Origin: Acidobacteriota bacterium
GTDB taxonomy: Bacteria; Acidobacteriota; Terriglobia; Terriglobales; Acidobacteriaceae
Reading direction: 5' to 3'
Assembly (NCBI GenBank): GCA_021819255.1
Contig: JAKART010000128.1
Location: 1-6,624, forward strand
DNA: 6,624 nt
Shown: piece after piece, positions 1 to 6,035 of the stretch
Position numbering within the stretch: position 1 is the stretch's first letter
Layout of the letters: each line of letters opens with the position of its first letter
The notes under the pieces: model-generated
Databases searched by the model: none
Told to the model about the DNA's origin: nothing
Seen by the model: the letters and a program-made list of their open reading frames with translations, nothing else
Program-made: the position numbers and the translations under genes

Positions 1-462
1 AACTTCCGAGATGACTGGAGCGGCCACAATCCCCGGCAGAAGGCCGGGATCATCACCGCGGCCGCCATCCACGGCAAGCAACTTCGCGTGCGCGGCCTGG
101 TCTACGCCCGGGACTTCCCGGAGATCGTCGCTCGCGCGGCCGGCGAGGATGCGCAGCGCGGCGCGGGCTCTCTGGGCATGAGCTTTGAGATGGTCGGCGG
201 CCATGTACGCGACATGCGCAGCAAGATCTGGCGGCTGTGGCGGCTGACGTTTGTGGGGGCGGCGGTGCTGGAACGCGAGCGCGCTGCCTGGCGCTCCAGC
301 AGTTTCTGCATCCTGCCCTCGACCCAGGATGCGCCATCCCCTTCCCTCTCCGGCTCGCTCCCACTCCAGCCGGCCGATCCAAGGCGAGTCCAGCACTCGC
401 GCAGCAACCACCCGCAAGCAGGACAGGCGCAGGCGGGAAGCGCCAGGAGCGTCGCCGCATGA
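1..462 (+). CDS. Phage prohead (capsid maturation) protease-like protein, 5' end missing
   Basis: The gene is open from the first base of the window in frame 1, so its N-terminus is cut off; 153 codons are visible. Visible residues 1-107 have the layout of HK97/U35-type prohead proteases: a His-Asn-Pro near the start (His9) followed by a Gly, a strand-rich segment with VRGLVYARDFPE (31-42), a Gly-Met-Ser-Phe-Glu motif (59-63), and a final strand FVGAAVLERERAAW (84-97). In that family a His and a Ser in these positions are catalytic, and the enzyme trims scaffold and capsid protein during head maturation; that His9 and Ser61 play this role here is inference. From about residue 108 to the stop the protein is low-complexity, rich in Ser, Pro, Gln and Arg, a probable disordered tail. 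The stop overlaps the next start (ATGA, 459-462), suggesting translational coupling. It lies upstream of the terminase genes, whereas prohead proteases usually lie downstream of the portal gene. The family assignment rests on motif recognition only. Confidence 0.5.
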   Translation, partial: NFRDDWSGHNPRQKAGIITAAAIHGKQLRVRGLVYARDFPEIVARAAGEDAQRGAGSLGMSFEMVGGHVRDMRSKIWRLWRLTFVGAAVLERERAAWRSSSFCILPSTQDAPSPSLSGSLPLQPADPRRVQHSRSNHPQAGQAQAGSARSVAA

Positions 463-875
463 TCCGTATGAATGACCGGGACCAGTGTCTGGAGTGCACC
501 CTTTGTGGAGAGTGCGTCGAGATTCCGCGGCGCATGCTGCGCGACCCGGAGGCCATGCTCTCCCAGCGCGAAGAGGCTGAAGCCGAGCATGCTCCCTGCG
601 AGCAGTGGAAGGAAGATCCGGAGCGAGCCCGCGCCGAGCGCCAGTATCGCGCCGCCATGCGCGAGGAGATGGAGAAGGAAGCGCAGCGGCAGAAGGGGCT
701 CCAGGTTGTTCGCCGCCCGCGCCGCCAGCCCTCTGCCCCGCCGGCCGCGGCCCGCAGCGCGCGGCGCGCGGCCTGGCCTAACTCGCCGGCCGCAGCCGCA
801 TGCGGCTCCCAGGCTGCCGCTACCCAGACCGCGCTCGCCGCTGCTGCGGCCTATCTACTGCGCCGCTCCGCCTGA
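459..875 (+). CDS. Cys-rich small phage protein, possible metal-binding
   Basis: This encodes 138 aa of no family I recognise. The start at 459 is supported by AGGAG at 445-449 and by the ATGA overlap with the preceding stop; ATG 468 is an in-frame alternative. Residues 10-19 (CLECTLCGEC) contain four Cys spaced C-x2-C-x2-C-x2-C, and a further His44-x2-Cys47 lies downstream. This could make a zinc knuckle (for example C13/C16 with H44/C47) or, less likely, part of an iron-sulphur site. Residues 25-80 are highly charged (many Glu, Arg, Lys) and probably helical. From about 81 onward the chain becomes Arg/Pro/Ala-rich and then an Ala-rich run (110-131) that looks disordered or degenerate. Small Cys-rich proteins of this kind in phage operons are often nucleic-acid binding, but nothing here proves that. 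The codon pattern and position in the operon support a real gene; the tail could reflect decay. Confidence 0.65.
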   Translation: MIRMNDRDQCLECTLCGECVEIPRRMLRDPEAMLSQREEAEAEHAPCEQWKEDPERARAERQYRAAMREEMEKEAQRQKGLQVVRRPRRQPSAPPAAARSARRAAWPNSPAAAACGSQAAATQTALAAAAAYLLRRSA

Positions 876-895
876 TGCTTCACCGGAGAGAGACG

Positions 896-1498
896 ATGAC
901 CCCAGGCACACCTGCTTTGCCTCCAGATACACCCGCTTTGTCCCCCGGCCGGCCCGCGCCCAGCCGGCCGTCCGGCCTGTCGCCCAGCCAGCCACCCGCG
1001 CCGCGCCGGCCCCCTGCGCCCAGCCAAATCGACGCGCTCATTGAAGAGTACGCCGCTCTGCAAAGCTCGCTGCTCCAGCAGAGAGACGTGCAGCGCTCGC
1101 TCCAGGAGACGTGTGACGAGCGCAAGGCGAAGCTGCTGGAATGGATTGAAGCCTACGGCGTCCATTCCACCAGCAAGAGCCGCCGTCTGCAGGGCCTGCA
1201 TCACTGCGCCGTGGCCACCACCGGAACCCTGGTGCAGGTGGATGACGCCGCTTGTGACGCCTTCCGCGGTTACCTGGAGAAGAGCCTGCCGGAGGGCACG
1301 GCGGAGCGCTTCTTCACCCGCCAGGTGAGCTACCACATTGTGAAGGGCCCGGATGAGGTGCTGCGTGCGCTGGAGCTACCGGCAAGGATTCGCAACCGGG
1401 TGAGCGAGCTGGTGCGCGCCTGCTTCCGCGTCACCACCAAAGCCCCCAGCCTGCGCGTGGATCTCGCCGGAGTCGAGACCGGGGTCGAGAAAGGTTGA
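896..1498 (+). CDS. Hypothetical phage protein: Pro-rich N-terminus, coiled coil, conserved-looking C-terminal domain
   Basis: The protein is 200 aa from ATG 896, chosen because GGAGAGAG (885-892) sits just upstream; an in-frame ATG at 800 would lie deep inside the previous gene and translates to Arg/Cys-rich sequence unlike a real N-terminus. Residues 3-43 are Pro/Ala/Ser-rich and begin with a tandem 7-residue repeat (TPALPPD, TPALSPG). Residues 44-88 (IDALIEEY to WIEAYG) form a probable coiled coil, followed by a mixed alpha/beta region with a Thr/Gly-rich strand (107-117) and an end reading KAPSLRVDL (182-190). The helix, then a short strand motif, then an acidic VDD, loosely recalls phage Gp157- or Gam-type proteins (host-nuclease inhibitors or coiled-coil accessory proteins), but I cannot make that assignment firmly. 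Its stop (TGA 1496-1498) is one base before the terminase small-subunit start, so the two are almost certainly co-transcribed. Confidence 0.7.
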   Translation: MTPGTPALPPDTPALSPGRPAPSRPSGLSPSQPPAPRRPPAPSQIDALIEEYAALQSSLLQQRDVQRSLQETCDERKAKLLEWIEAYGVHSTSKSRRLQGLHHCAVATTGTLVQVDDAACDAFRGYLEKSLPEGTAERFFTRQVSYHIVKGPDEVLRALELPARIRNRVSELVRACFRVTTKAPSLRVDLAGVETGVEKG

Positions 1499-1499
1499 G

Positions 1500-2459
1500 A
1501 TGAACTCCAAAGCGCAGAAAGACGCCGCCAAAGCCGCCGCGAAGAAGGCTGCGCGCCGCTCGAGCAGCGCCGCCTCCGCCGCGGCGAGCAGCGCCACAGG
1601 CAAAGAGCCAAGCGTCGCCGCAGAAAGAGAACAGAGCGTCGCCACTGAAAGAAAACGGAGTAAGGAGGCGTGCCCAGGTCGGAGCCCAGACCCGAGCCCA
1701 GACCGGAGCCCAGACCCGAGCCTCGCCGCCAGCGCAGTTGCACGCAAGGAGCAGAGCAAAGCCGCCAGCAAAGGCGGGGGGAAACCTGCCCGCAACGTTG
1801 CGGGCAGAGACCAAAACCTCGCCGCAGGTAAGAACCCGAGCACAGCGGCGAGCACGGCGACGAGCACAGACCAGAGCCTCGCCGCAGGTAAAGATCAGAG
1901 CAAGGCCGTCGAGCTTCCCGACGATCTGCGCGCCGACCTAGACTCCCTGTCGCACCGCCAGCGCCTGTTTGTCGCCGCGTATCTCGGCAACGGATTCAAC
2001 GCCTCGCGCGCGGCGCGCGCGGCCGGCTACAGTGAGTCCACGGCCGCCCATCAATCCACACGCCTCGCCCGCAACCCGAAGCTGGCGCGCATCGTTGCCC
2101 AGCAGGCGCAGAAGGAGATGGCCAGGCGCGAGATCACCGCCGAGCGCGTCCTGGACGAGATGGCCAAGCTGGCCTTCTTCGATCCTCGCCGGATCTTCGA
2201 CGCCAACGGCAACCTGCTCCCGCCCAGCCAGATGGGCGAGGACGAAGCCGCGGCGATCGCCGGACTGGACCTTCGCCAGATGCAGGACGGCAGCGAGATG
2301 AAGAAGATCAAGCTGGCCGACAAACTCAAAAGCCTGGAGGTGCTGGGCCGGTATCTTCGCCTGTTCACGGAACGCGTGGAGCACTCTGGAACGCTGGGCG
2401 TGCAGCTTATCCACGATGTGCCGCGCCCGGAACGCCGGTCGGACCCCCAACCGGGCTGA
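1500..2459 (+). CDS. Terminase small subunit with long repetitive N-terminal extension
   Basis: The small terminase subunit binds phage DNA at the packaging start site and recruits the large subunit. The protein is 319 aa. The recognisable domain (Terminase_2-type) occupies roughly residues 150-290: LSHRQRLFVAAYL (150-162), GFNASRAARAAGYS (165-178) as helix-turn-helix, then RLARNPKLARIV (188-199), followed by a helical segment and a C-terminal region with KLKSLEVLGRYL (275-286). The core is of ordinary length, but residues 1-138 are an extra Ala/Ser/Lys/Arg-rich extension with internal repeats (SPDP/SPDR units at 62-74; NLAAGK and SLAAGK at 106-111 and 126-131). The extension is in frame with no stop and probably disordered, perhaps adding non-specific DNA affinity (inference). 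Start 1500 follows AAAGG (1490-1494) and is one base past the previous stop. A gap of 177 bases containing the 116-bp palindromic repeat separates it from the large subunit. Confidence 0.9.
   Translation: MNSKAQKDAAKAAAKKAARRSSSAASAAASSATGKEPSVAAEREQSVATERKRSKEACPGRSPDPSPDRSPDPSLAASAVARKEQSKAASKGGGKPARNVAGRDQNLAAGKNPSTAASTATSTDQSLAAGKDQSKAVELPDDLRADLDSLSHRQRLFVAAYLGNGFNASRAARAAGYSESTAAHQSTRLARNPKLARIVAQQAQKEMARREITAERVLDEMAKLAFFDPRRIFDANGNLLPPSQMGEDEAAAIAGLDLRQMQDGSEMKKIKLADKLKSLEVLGRYLRLFTERVEHSGTLGVQLIHDVPRPERRSDPQPG
1680..1727 (+). repeat. Tandem 24-bp repeat within the terminase small-subunit gene
   Basis: Two adjacent 24-base units (1680-1703 and 1704-1727) differ only in their last five bases, and each consists of two near-identical 12-base halves (CGGAGCCCAGAC and CCGAGCCCAGAC). 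They encode SPDP/SPDR repeats in the N-terminal extension. A further diverged repeat, encoding NLAAGK and SLAAGK, recurs 60 bases apart around 1808-1833 and 1868-1893. The pattern indicates expansion by slippage or unequal exchange. Confidence 0.8.
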
Positions 2460-2472
2460 CCGATCCCACAGC

Positions 2473-2588
2473 TAGACCATTTTCCCTAATGATGGGTGTA
2501 CGGAAGCGGGCGTTCAGTGGCGTTTTCATTGAGGAAAACGCCCACAGGAGTCGTTCCCCTTGCTTACACCTTCAGGGAAAATGGTCTG
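2473..2588 (+). repeat. 116-bp palindromic repeat element, copy 1
   Basis: This copy matches 6393-6508 in the same orientation at 112 of 116 positions. Its ends are inverted repeats: TAGACCATTTTCCCT at 2473-2487 faces AGGGAAAATGGTCTG at 2574-2588, perfect except for a T-G outermost pair. The centre holds a perfect 9-bp hairpin, GGCGTTTTC (2519-2527) and GAAAACGCC (2534-2542), with a 6-base loop ATTGAG. Base and tip stems share one symmetry axis (paired positions sum to 5061), so the whole element is one imperfect cruciform or RNA hairpin. It lies between the small and large terminase genes. I do not recognise a named family; a REP/BIME-like, MITE-like or structured-RNA element are all possible. 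No target-site duplication is evident. Confidence 0.93.
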
Positions 2589-2626
2589 GCCCGAAGGCGG
2601 CGCAGACCGGAAGAGAACGCAGACGC

Positions 2627-2631
2627 AGGAG
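2627..2631 (+). promoter_or_regulatory. Ribosome binding site that fixes the terminase large-subunit start
   Basis: AGGAG lies five bases before ATG 2637. The reading frame stays open further upstream to ATG 2496, but that start lies inside the palindromic repeat, has no comparable SD, and would add 47 residues encoded largely by repeat sequence and an Arg-rich run. The downstream start is therefore preferred. Confidence 0.75.
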
Positions 2632-2636
2632 AGCGA

Positions 2637-4187
2637 ATGCAGACCGGCGTCGAACGATTTGCCGAGGACTTCCATCAGAAGTTGCTCAAGATCAACTTCA
2701 AGCAGCGCTACAGTCCGTATCCCAAGCAGCGGCTCTTCCACGGCTCGGTGGCCCCGTTCAACTTTCTGGGCGGAGCGGCGGGGCCGGGCAAGACCGCCTG
2801 CGGCATCGTGGAACACATGGTGAGCTGCAATGAGTTCTCACCGGACGTGGCCCCGCACGTCCATACGCTGATGCTGCGCCGCACGCAGCCGATGCTGGAG
2901 AGCACGCTGCTGACGCGATTTCAGGAGCTGGTGCCGCGCGAGCTCTACAAGAGCCTGTCCGGCTCCGGACGGCGCACCGTGACCTGGCTCAACGGAGCCA
3001 CCACCGTCTTCGGCTCCATGCAGCATGAGCACGATGCCTGGAGCTATCAGGGGCAGTGGCGCAAGATCTTCTACGACGAGCTGTGCGAGTTCACCTTTGC
3101 GCAGTGGAACGCCACGGCGGCCTGGAACCGCTGCCCGGTGGACCCCTACTGCACCAAGGATGGAGCGGGCAATCCCATCGGCGTGGGCGCTCCCTGGGTG
3201 CGCAAGGTGTTTGTAGAGCACCGGCCCTGCGATGAGATGGACGAGGATCAGCGGAGGGCCTACAACGCAGCGGACTACGCCTACTTCCCCTGCACGTACC
3301 TGGACAACCCGATCTACGCCAGAGACCCCAGCTTTCTGCGCAACCTGGAGAGCTACCCCAAGGCCATCCGCGAGGCGATGCAGTTCGGCGTGTGGGACGT
3401 GGTGGGGGGCTACTTCTACGGAGCCTTTGACGAGGCCGAGAACGTCTGCGCCCCGGCCGAGTGCGTGCCGCAGCCGTGGCACCGGCGCTGGATCTCCGGC
3501 GACTGGGGGTTTGAGCACTGGGCCGCGCTCTACTGGCACTTCATGGATGACTTTGGCGTGGTCCGTACCTACAAGGAGCGGCTGGTCAAGCATCACGACC
3601 CGGAGATGCTGGCCGAGATGATCATCCGCGAGAGCCTGGACGAGGACGGCCGGATGCCCAGCTTCGTCAGCTTTCCCTTCTCTCACGACGCCTTTGCCGA
3701 CCAGACCACCAAGAGCTACGGGGCCAACCCCAACAGCGTGGCCATGCGCATGGGCCGGATCCTGCGCGAGTTTCCGCTGCCCATGCCGATGAACGCGGGC
3801 AGCGACAAGATTGGCCGCGAGCAGACCATGTACAACATGCTTCGCCGCCGCGTGACGGTGGGCAAGACGGCCGAGGGCGCGCCGATCCAGCGGGCCAACT
3901 GGATCATCTCCAGCGAGTGTCCGCGGCTGATCGAGTGCATCAAGATGGCCCCGCGCGACGATGTGCACAAGGAGAAGATCGCCGGCTTTCTGGGCGACGA
4001 TCCGCTGCAGGGCGCCGGCTACGGGATCTATCACATCCTGGGCTCGCCGGCGAAGATGCGCCATGAGGATCAGGTGCGCCTGCAGATTGAGGCCGCGCCC
4101 AGCGAGCGCGAAAGGCACTTTATCCGTCTGGCCGAGACCGAGCGGCGCAGCCGGAAGAACGCGGTTCGACCGTACTGGGAGCTTTGA
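2637..4187 (+). CDS. Phage terminase large subunit (packaging ATPase and nuclease)
   Basis: This is the motor that cuts concatemeric phage DNA and pumps it into the prohead using ATP. The protein is 516 aa from ATG 2637, a normal length. The N-terminal ATPase has Walker A GGAAGPGKT (residues 45-53), an LMLRRT strand (78-83) typical of terminases, and Walker B IFYDEL (144-149) with Asp147 and the presumed catalytic Glu148. The C-terminal RNase H-like nuclease begins at SGDWGFEH (287-294), where Asp289 is a candidate metal ligand; SHDAFADQ (349-356) supplies Asp351 and Asp355 as further acidic candidates. No frameshift or missing key motif is seen, so it appears intact. The gene is preceded by the palindromic repeat rather than joined directly to the small subunit, and the next start lies one base past its stop. 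Family membership is seen directly in the motifs; the roles of individual residues are inferred from the family. Confidence 0.95.
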   Translation: MQTGVERFAEDFHQKLLKINFKQRYSPYPKQRLFHGSVAPFNFLGGAAGPGKTACGIVEHMVSCNEFSPDVAPHVHTLMLRRTQPMLESTLLTRFQELVPRELYKSLSGSGRRTVTWLNGATTVFGSMQHEHDAWSYQGQWRKIFYDELCEFTFAQWNATAAWNRCPVDPYCTKDGAGNPIGVGAPWVRKVFVEHRPCDEMDEDQRRAYNAADYAYFPCTYLDNPIYARDPSFLRNLESYPKAIREAMQFGVWDVVGGYFYGAFDEAENVCAPAECVPQPWHRRWISGDWGFEHWAALYWHFMDDFGVVRTYKERLVKHHDPEMLAEMIIRESLDEDGRMPSFVSFPFSHDAFADQTTKSYGANPNSVAMRMGRILREFPLPMPMNAGSDKIGREQTMYNMLRRRVTVGKTAEGAPIQRANWIISSECPRLIECIKMAPRDDVHKEKIAGFLGDDPLQGAGYGIYHILGSPAKMRHEDQVRLQIEAAPSERERHFIRLAETERRSRKNAVRPYWEL

Positions 4188-4188
4188 G

Positions 4189-4608
4189 ATGACGATGCGG
4201 GAGCGGGTGAAGGAGTGGCTGCTGGGCGAGGAGATCCGGGCGATCCGCGACAGCTCCGCGCAGGTGGAGCGGATGGCGCAGGGGATCGCGCAGATGCTGC
4301 CGCGCCAGGCGGCGCTGGTGGAGGGCGTCTCCCGGCTGCGCGTGCAGGTGGAGATTCTGCTGGAGCGAGCGCAGGAGATCGGCTACCGGGCGAAGCTCGG
4401 CAAGGATGTGCAGGCGGAGACGCTCAGCGAGCTGCGCAGCCTGCGCGACCGGGCGCTCGAGGAGCTGGGGAAGATGGATGCGGCGCAGGAGCGCCTCAGC
4501 CTGCTGCTGGAGCCGGTGGCCGAGCGGCGCAGACGCGCGGCGGTCGCCGTGCCGGACTGGGATCAGGTGCAGGCCAGGAATCTGGAAGAGTTTGTGGAAT
4601 CGAAGTGA
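4189..4608 (+). CDS. Coiled-coil small phage protein of unknown function
   Basis: This encodes 139 aa. The start at 4189 follows GGGAG (4177-4181) and comes one base after the terminase stop, indicating coupled translation; ATG 4195 is a possible alternative. Nearly the whole chain from residue 5 to about 118 is predicted by eye to be helical, with Leu/Ile/Val spacing and many Glu/Arg/Gln typical of a coiled coil (for example VEGVSRLRVQVEILLERAQEI, 44-64, and LSELRSLRDRALEEL, 79-93). A basic run RRRR (113-116) leads into a short tail ending in NLEEFVESK. No membrane segment or enzyme motif is visible. Its position directly after the terminase suggests a packaging or head-assembly accessory, but I cannot name a family. 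Confidence 0.75.
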   Translation: MTMRERVKEWLLGEEIRAIRDSSAQVERMAQGIAQMLPRQAALVEGVSRLRVQVEILLERAQEIGYRAKLGKDVQAETLSELRSLRDRALEELGKMDAAQERLSLLLEPVAERRRRAAVAVPDWDQVQARNLEEFVESK

Positions 4609-4629
4609 CCCTTTGAAGGAGAGATACCG

Positions 4630-5052
4630 ATGGCAAGTCCTTTTGTAGCCAAAGACGGATCGCGTCACACCAACCGGGAGACGGCGCGGCGCGCCGATGC
4701 GCGCCTTGCCGCTCGCTTGGCCGCTCGCTCCGCCGTGCGTCCTGCCGAACTGACGCAAGACCGCGCCAGCCAGGCACAGCCCGAATTCGATGGTCCGGCG
4801 ATCGCGCGCCGTCACGGCCCGGCGATCGAGGTGAACATCCTGCACTCGGCCAGCAAGCACACGGTCCACGCGGAGCACTATGACGGCCACGCGCATGACA
4901 CGGAGCATCCGACGCGCGAGGCGGCGCACCGGTTTGCAGCCCAGGTGGCCGGCGTGAAGGGCGAGGCGGACGACGGCCAGGAGAATGCAGACGATGACGG
5001 CCTGGGTGAGGATGACGATGAGGATGGCGGCGACAGATGGCCGACGCGATGA
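4630..5052 (+). CDS. His-rich, acidic-tailed hypothetical phage protein
   Basis: This encodes 140 aa. Start 4630 has a strong SD (AAGGAGAG, 4616-4623). Three compositional zones are visible. Residues 11-47 are basic and Ala/Arg-rich. Residues 70-101 contain eight His (72, 77, 80, 83, 87, 89, 93, 100), interspersed with Asp and Glu, which could bind metal. Residues 111-135 are an acidic Asp/Glu/Gly run before a short WPTR end. No known family is recognised. Small internal DNA repeats exist (CCGGCGATCG twice, around 4795-4830, encoding GPAI twice). It is the last substantial gene of the phage-like block; position suggests a structural or assembly accessory, but this is not shown by sequence. 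Acidic, disordered tails occur in phage scaffold-like proteins, a weak alternative. Confidence 0.65.
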   Translation: MASPFVAKDGSRHTNRETARRADARLAARLAARSAVRPAELTQDRASQAQPEFDGPAIARRHGPAIEVNILHSASKHTVHAEHYDGHAHDTEHPTREAAHRFAAQVAGVKGEADDGQENADDDGLGEDDDEDGGDRWPTR

Positions 5053-5099
5053 ACGCGCAGGCGGTGCTCAAGCTGCGGAAGAAGCCGAAACGGCACTGA
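5037..5099 (+). CDS. Possible 20-aa basic micro-ORF at the end of the phage block
   Basis: ATG 5037 (or ATG 5049, which overlaps the previous stop as ATGA) opens a frame ending at TGA 5097-5099. It encodes 20 residues with a basic end, LKLRKKPKRH. There is no strong SD, only the coupling geometry. It could be a genuine small phage peptide, the truncated start of a lost downstream gene, or chance. Confidence 0.25.
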   Translation: MADAMNAQAVLKLRKKPKRH

Positions 5100-5312
5100 C
5101 CAAGCCACGGCAGAGTAAAATCTTGTCAGCAGTGTCAGTCCATCTGGAATGACGAAGGACGGTGCTCGTGGAAAGATTCCCAATACGGCGCCGCGTCAAG
5201 AACAGTGCGGTTGCCATCCGCCGCAGGCTTGCGCTTATTGCAATGTTGTGAGGGAGCTGGGCTACGGACAAGGTGTGCTATGCTTTCTGAACCGCAAGGG
5301 GAAGAAGAAGCT
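5100..5312. other. Gap between the phage block and the accessory cassette, no convincing gene
   Basis: I see no supported gene on either strand here. An open frame at 5149-5376 runs into the next gene and encodes a Cys-containing but otherwise nondescript sequence without a good SD. Base composition shifts here from strongly GC-rich to more mixed, marking a boundary between two kinds of DNA. Confidence 0.5.
5123..5150 (+). promoter_or_regulatory. Weak candidate promoter for the accessory cassette
   Basis: TTGTCA (5123-5128, five of six bases to the -35 consensus) is followed 16 bases later by TGGAAT (5145-5150, four of six to -10, lacking the important second A). It is in the right place to drive 5313-6395, but such matches arise by chance. 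TTGCAA (5238-5243) lacks a good -10. Confidence 0.2.
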
Positions 5313-5594
5313 ATGTCGCAAAAGCAGACATACATCCTCAACAACAGCCCAGTCACCGGCGAGCCTGTCACGGTAGAGAGCACGTCCGAGCCTTGGGCGG
5401 AATACACGCTCGCAGACGGCTCGAAGGTCAAAGCGAAGCTCGTGTTGGTTGAGGCGATAAGGCTGGATGCAATTAACCCGGACAACGGCGATCCTCTTTA
5501 TCAGTTTCAATTTCAGAACATCGTCGGGGTGTCTCCTCATCCCGATTTGAGAAAGCCGATCACTCCGGCCACTCCGGGCAAAGCCGTCCAGTAG
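5313..5594 (+). CDS. Small conserved-looking hypothetical protein
   Basis: This encodes 93 aa from ATG 5313, preceded by a purine-rich AAGGGGAAGAAGAAG (5296-5310). ATG 5280, with AAGGTG five bases before it, is an in-frame alternative adding 11 residues. The centre, EPWAEYTLADGSKVKAKLVL (residues 26-45), followed by IRLDAINPDNGDPLYQFQFQNI (50-71), resembles a widespread small uncharacterised bacterial protein type in which a W-x-E-Y strand, a DG turn and a VKLVL strand precede a Pro-Ile-Tyr strand; I recall this pattern but cannot name a family. It would fold as a small beta-rich domain. The C-terminus is Pro/Thr-rich. No signal peptide is evident. Its stop is seven bases before the next start, so it is probably the first gene of the cassette ending at 6395. 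Confidence 0.75.
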   Translation: MSQKQTYILNNSPVTGEPVTVESTSEPWAEYTLADGSKVKAKLVLVEAIRLDAINPDNGDPLYQFQFQNIVGVSPHPDLRKPITPATPGKAVQ

Positions 5595-5601
5595 GTTCGT
5601 C

Positions 5602-6030
5602 ATGTTTTTCGCGATGGGCGTCATGGGTACAGTTCTCTCATCACCCTCCCGCTACGGCGAGGGGAGGCACTCTTTTTGCGTCGACTCCTACGAGATTTAC
5701 AAAAACCAACTTCGACTGCGGAGCGGCGAAGGCAGCGGCGAGAGAATCCGGTCCGCGGTCGCCACTGACGTTGAGACCGCGATCGGCCGGGATTTTGCTG
5801 CGGTCGATGCGGTTCAGCATGTACTGATGGAGCACGCGGAAGGCAACCTGCTGGTGTGGGTTGTTGCCTATAAACCCTCAGCCGAGGTTCGGGAGAGGAT
5901 CTTCGAGAAGCAGTTCGCAATCATTGATGCCTTCCCCGACACCAGCTTCGATTTCAACCTGGTGTCTTCCCAGGGAAGGCCCGGCGAGATTTCGTCTTCG
6001 GCGAAGGTGGTCTTTGCGCGCAAGGGATAG
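5602..6030 (+). CDS. Unknown protein upstream of the HEPN-like gene; possible partner or antitoxin
   Basis: This encodes 142 aa from ATG 5602. ATGs at 5614 and 5623 are also in frame; none has a good SD, and coupling to the preceding stop (5592-5594) may help. Residues 1-28 translate poorly (SSPSRYGEGRHSF covers a hairpin plus T-run), so the true folded part probably begins near residue 29. From there the pattern is helix (RIRSAVATDVETAIG, 48-62), strand (LLVWVVAY, 83-90), helix (AEVRERIFEKQFAIIDAFP, 94-112) and strand (FDFNLV, 116-121), a compact alpha/beta domain. No nucleotidyltransferase GS-x-D motif is present, so it is not a standard MNT antitoxin. It is five bases upstream of the HEPN-like start. 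I do not recognise the family; the partner role is inferred from context alone. Confidence 0.7.
   Translation: MFFAMGVMGTVLSSPSRYGEGRHSFCVDSYEIYKNQLRLRSGEGSGERIRSAVATDVETAIGRDFAAVDAVQHVLMEHAEGNLLVWVVAYKPSAEVRERIFEKQFAIIDAFPDTSFDFNLVSSQGRPGEISSSAKVVFARKG
5645..5677 (+). terminator. Terminator-like hairpin with T-run inside the start of the 5602 gene
   Basis: CCTCCC (5645-5650) can pair with GGGAGG (5662-5667) across an 11-base loop that may itself pair (CGC with GCG), and TCTTTTT follows at 5671-5677. It could be an intrinsic terminator for the gene ending at 5594, or an attenuator, because it lies within the predicted first 26 codons of the next gene. The three-base gap before the T-run makes it imperfect. 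Confidence 0.35.
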
Positions 6031-6035
6031 TTCCG

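Noticed and set aside
2489..2833. Forward open frame starting inside repeat copy 1, with a matching frame at 6409-6603 in copy 2
   Set aside because: The shared residues are encoded only by the palindromic repeat. The two differences that fall in this frame are both amino-acid changing (Met/Thr, His/Arg) but keep base pairing, so structure rather than protein is conserved. Neither frame has a good SD, and their downstream sequences are unrelated.
2838..4118. Long reverse-strand open frame (426 codons)
   Set aside because: It lies antisense to the terminase large subunit, whose motifs are unambiguous. High GC commonly opens the opposite strand, and the translation is His/Ala/Val-rich with no motif.
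4120..4929. Long reverse-strand open frame (269 codons)
   Set aside because: It runs antisense to three SD-supported forward genes and is Arg/Leu/His-rich shadow sequence with no recognisable domain.
5149..5376. 75-codon forward frame with several Cys
   Set aside because: It overlaps the better-supported 5313-5594 gene, has no clear SD, and its C-terminal third is a shadow translation of that gene.
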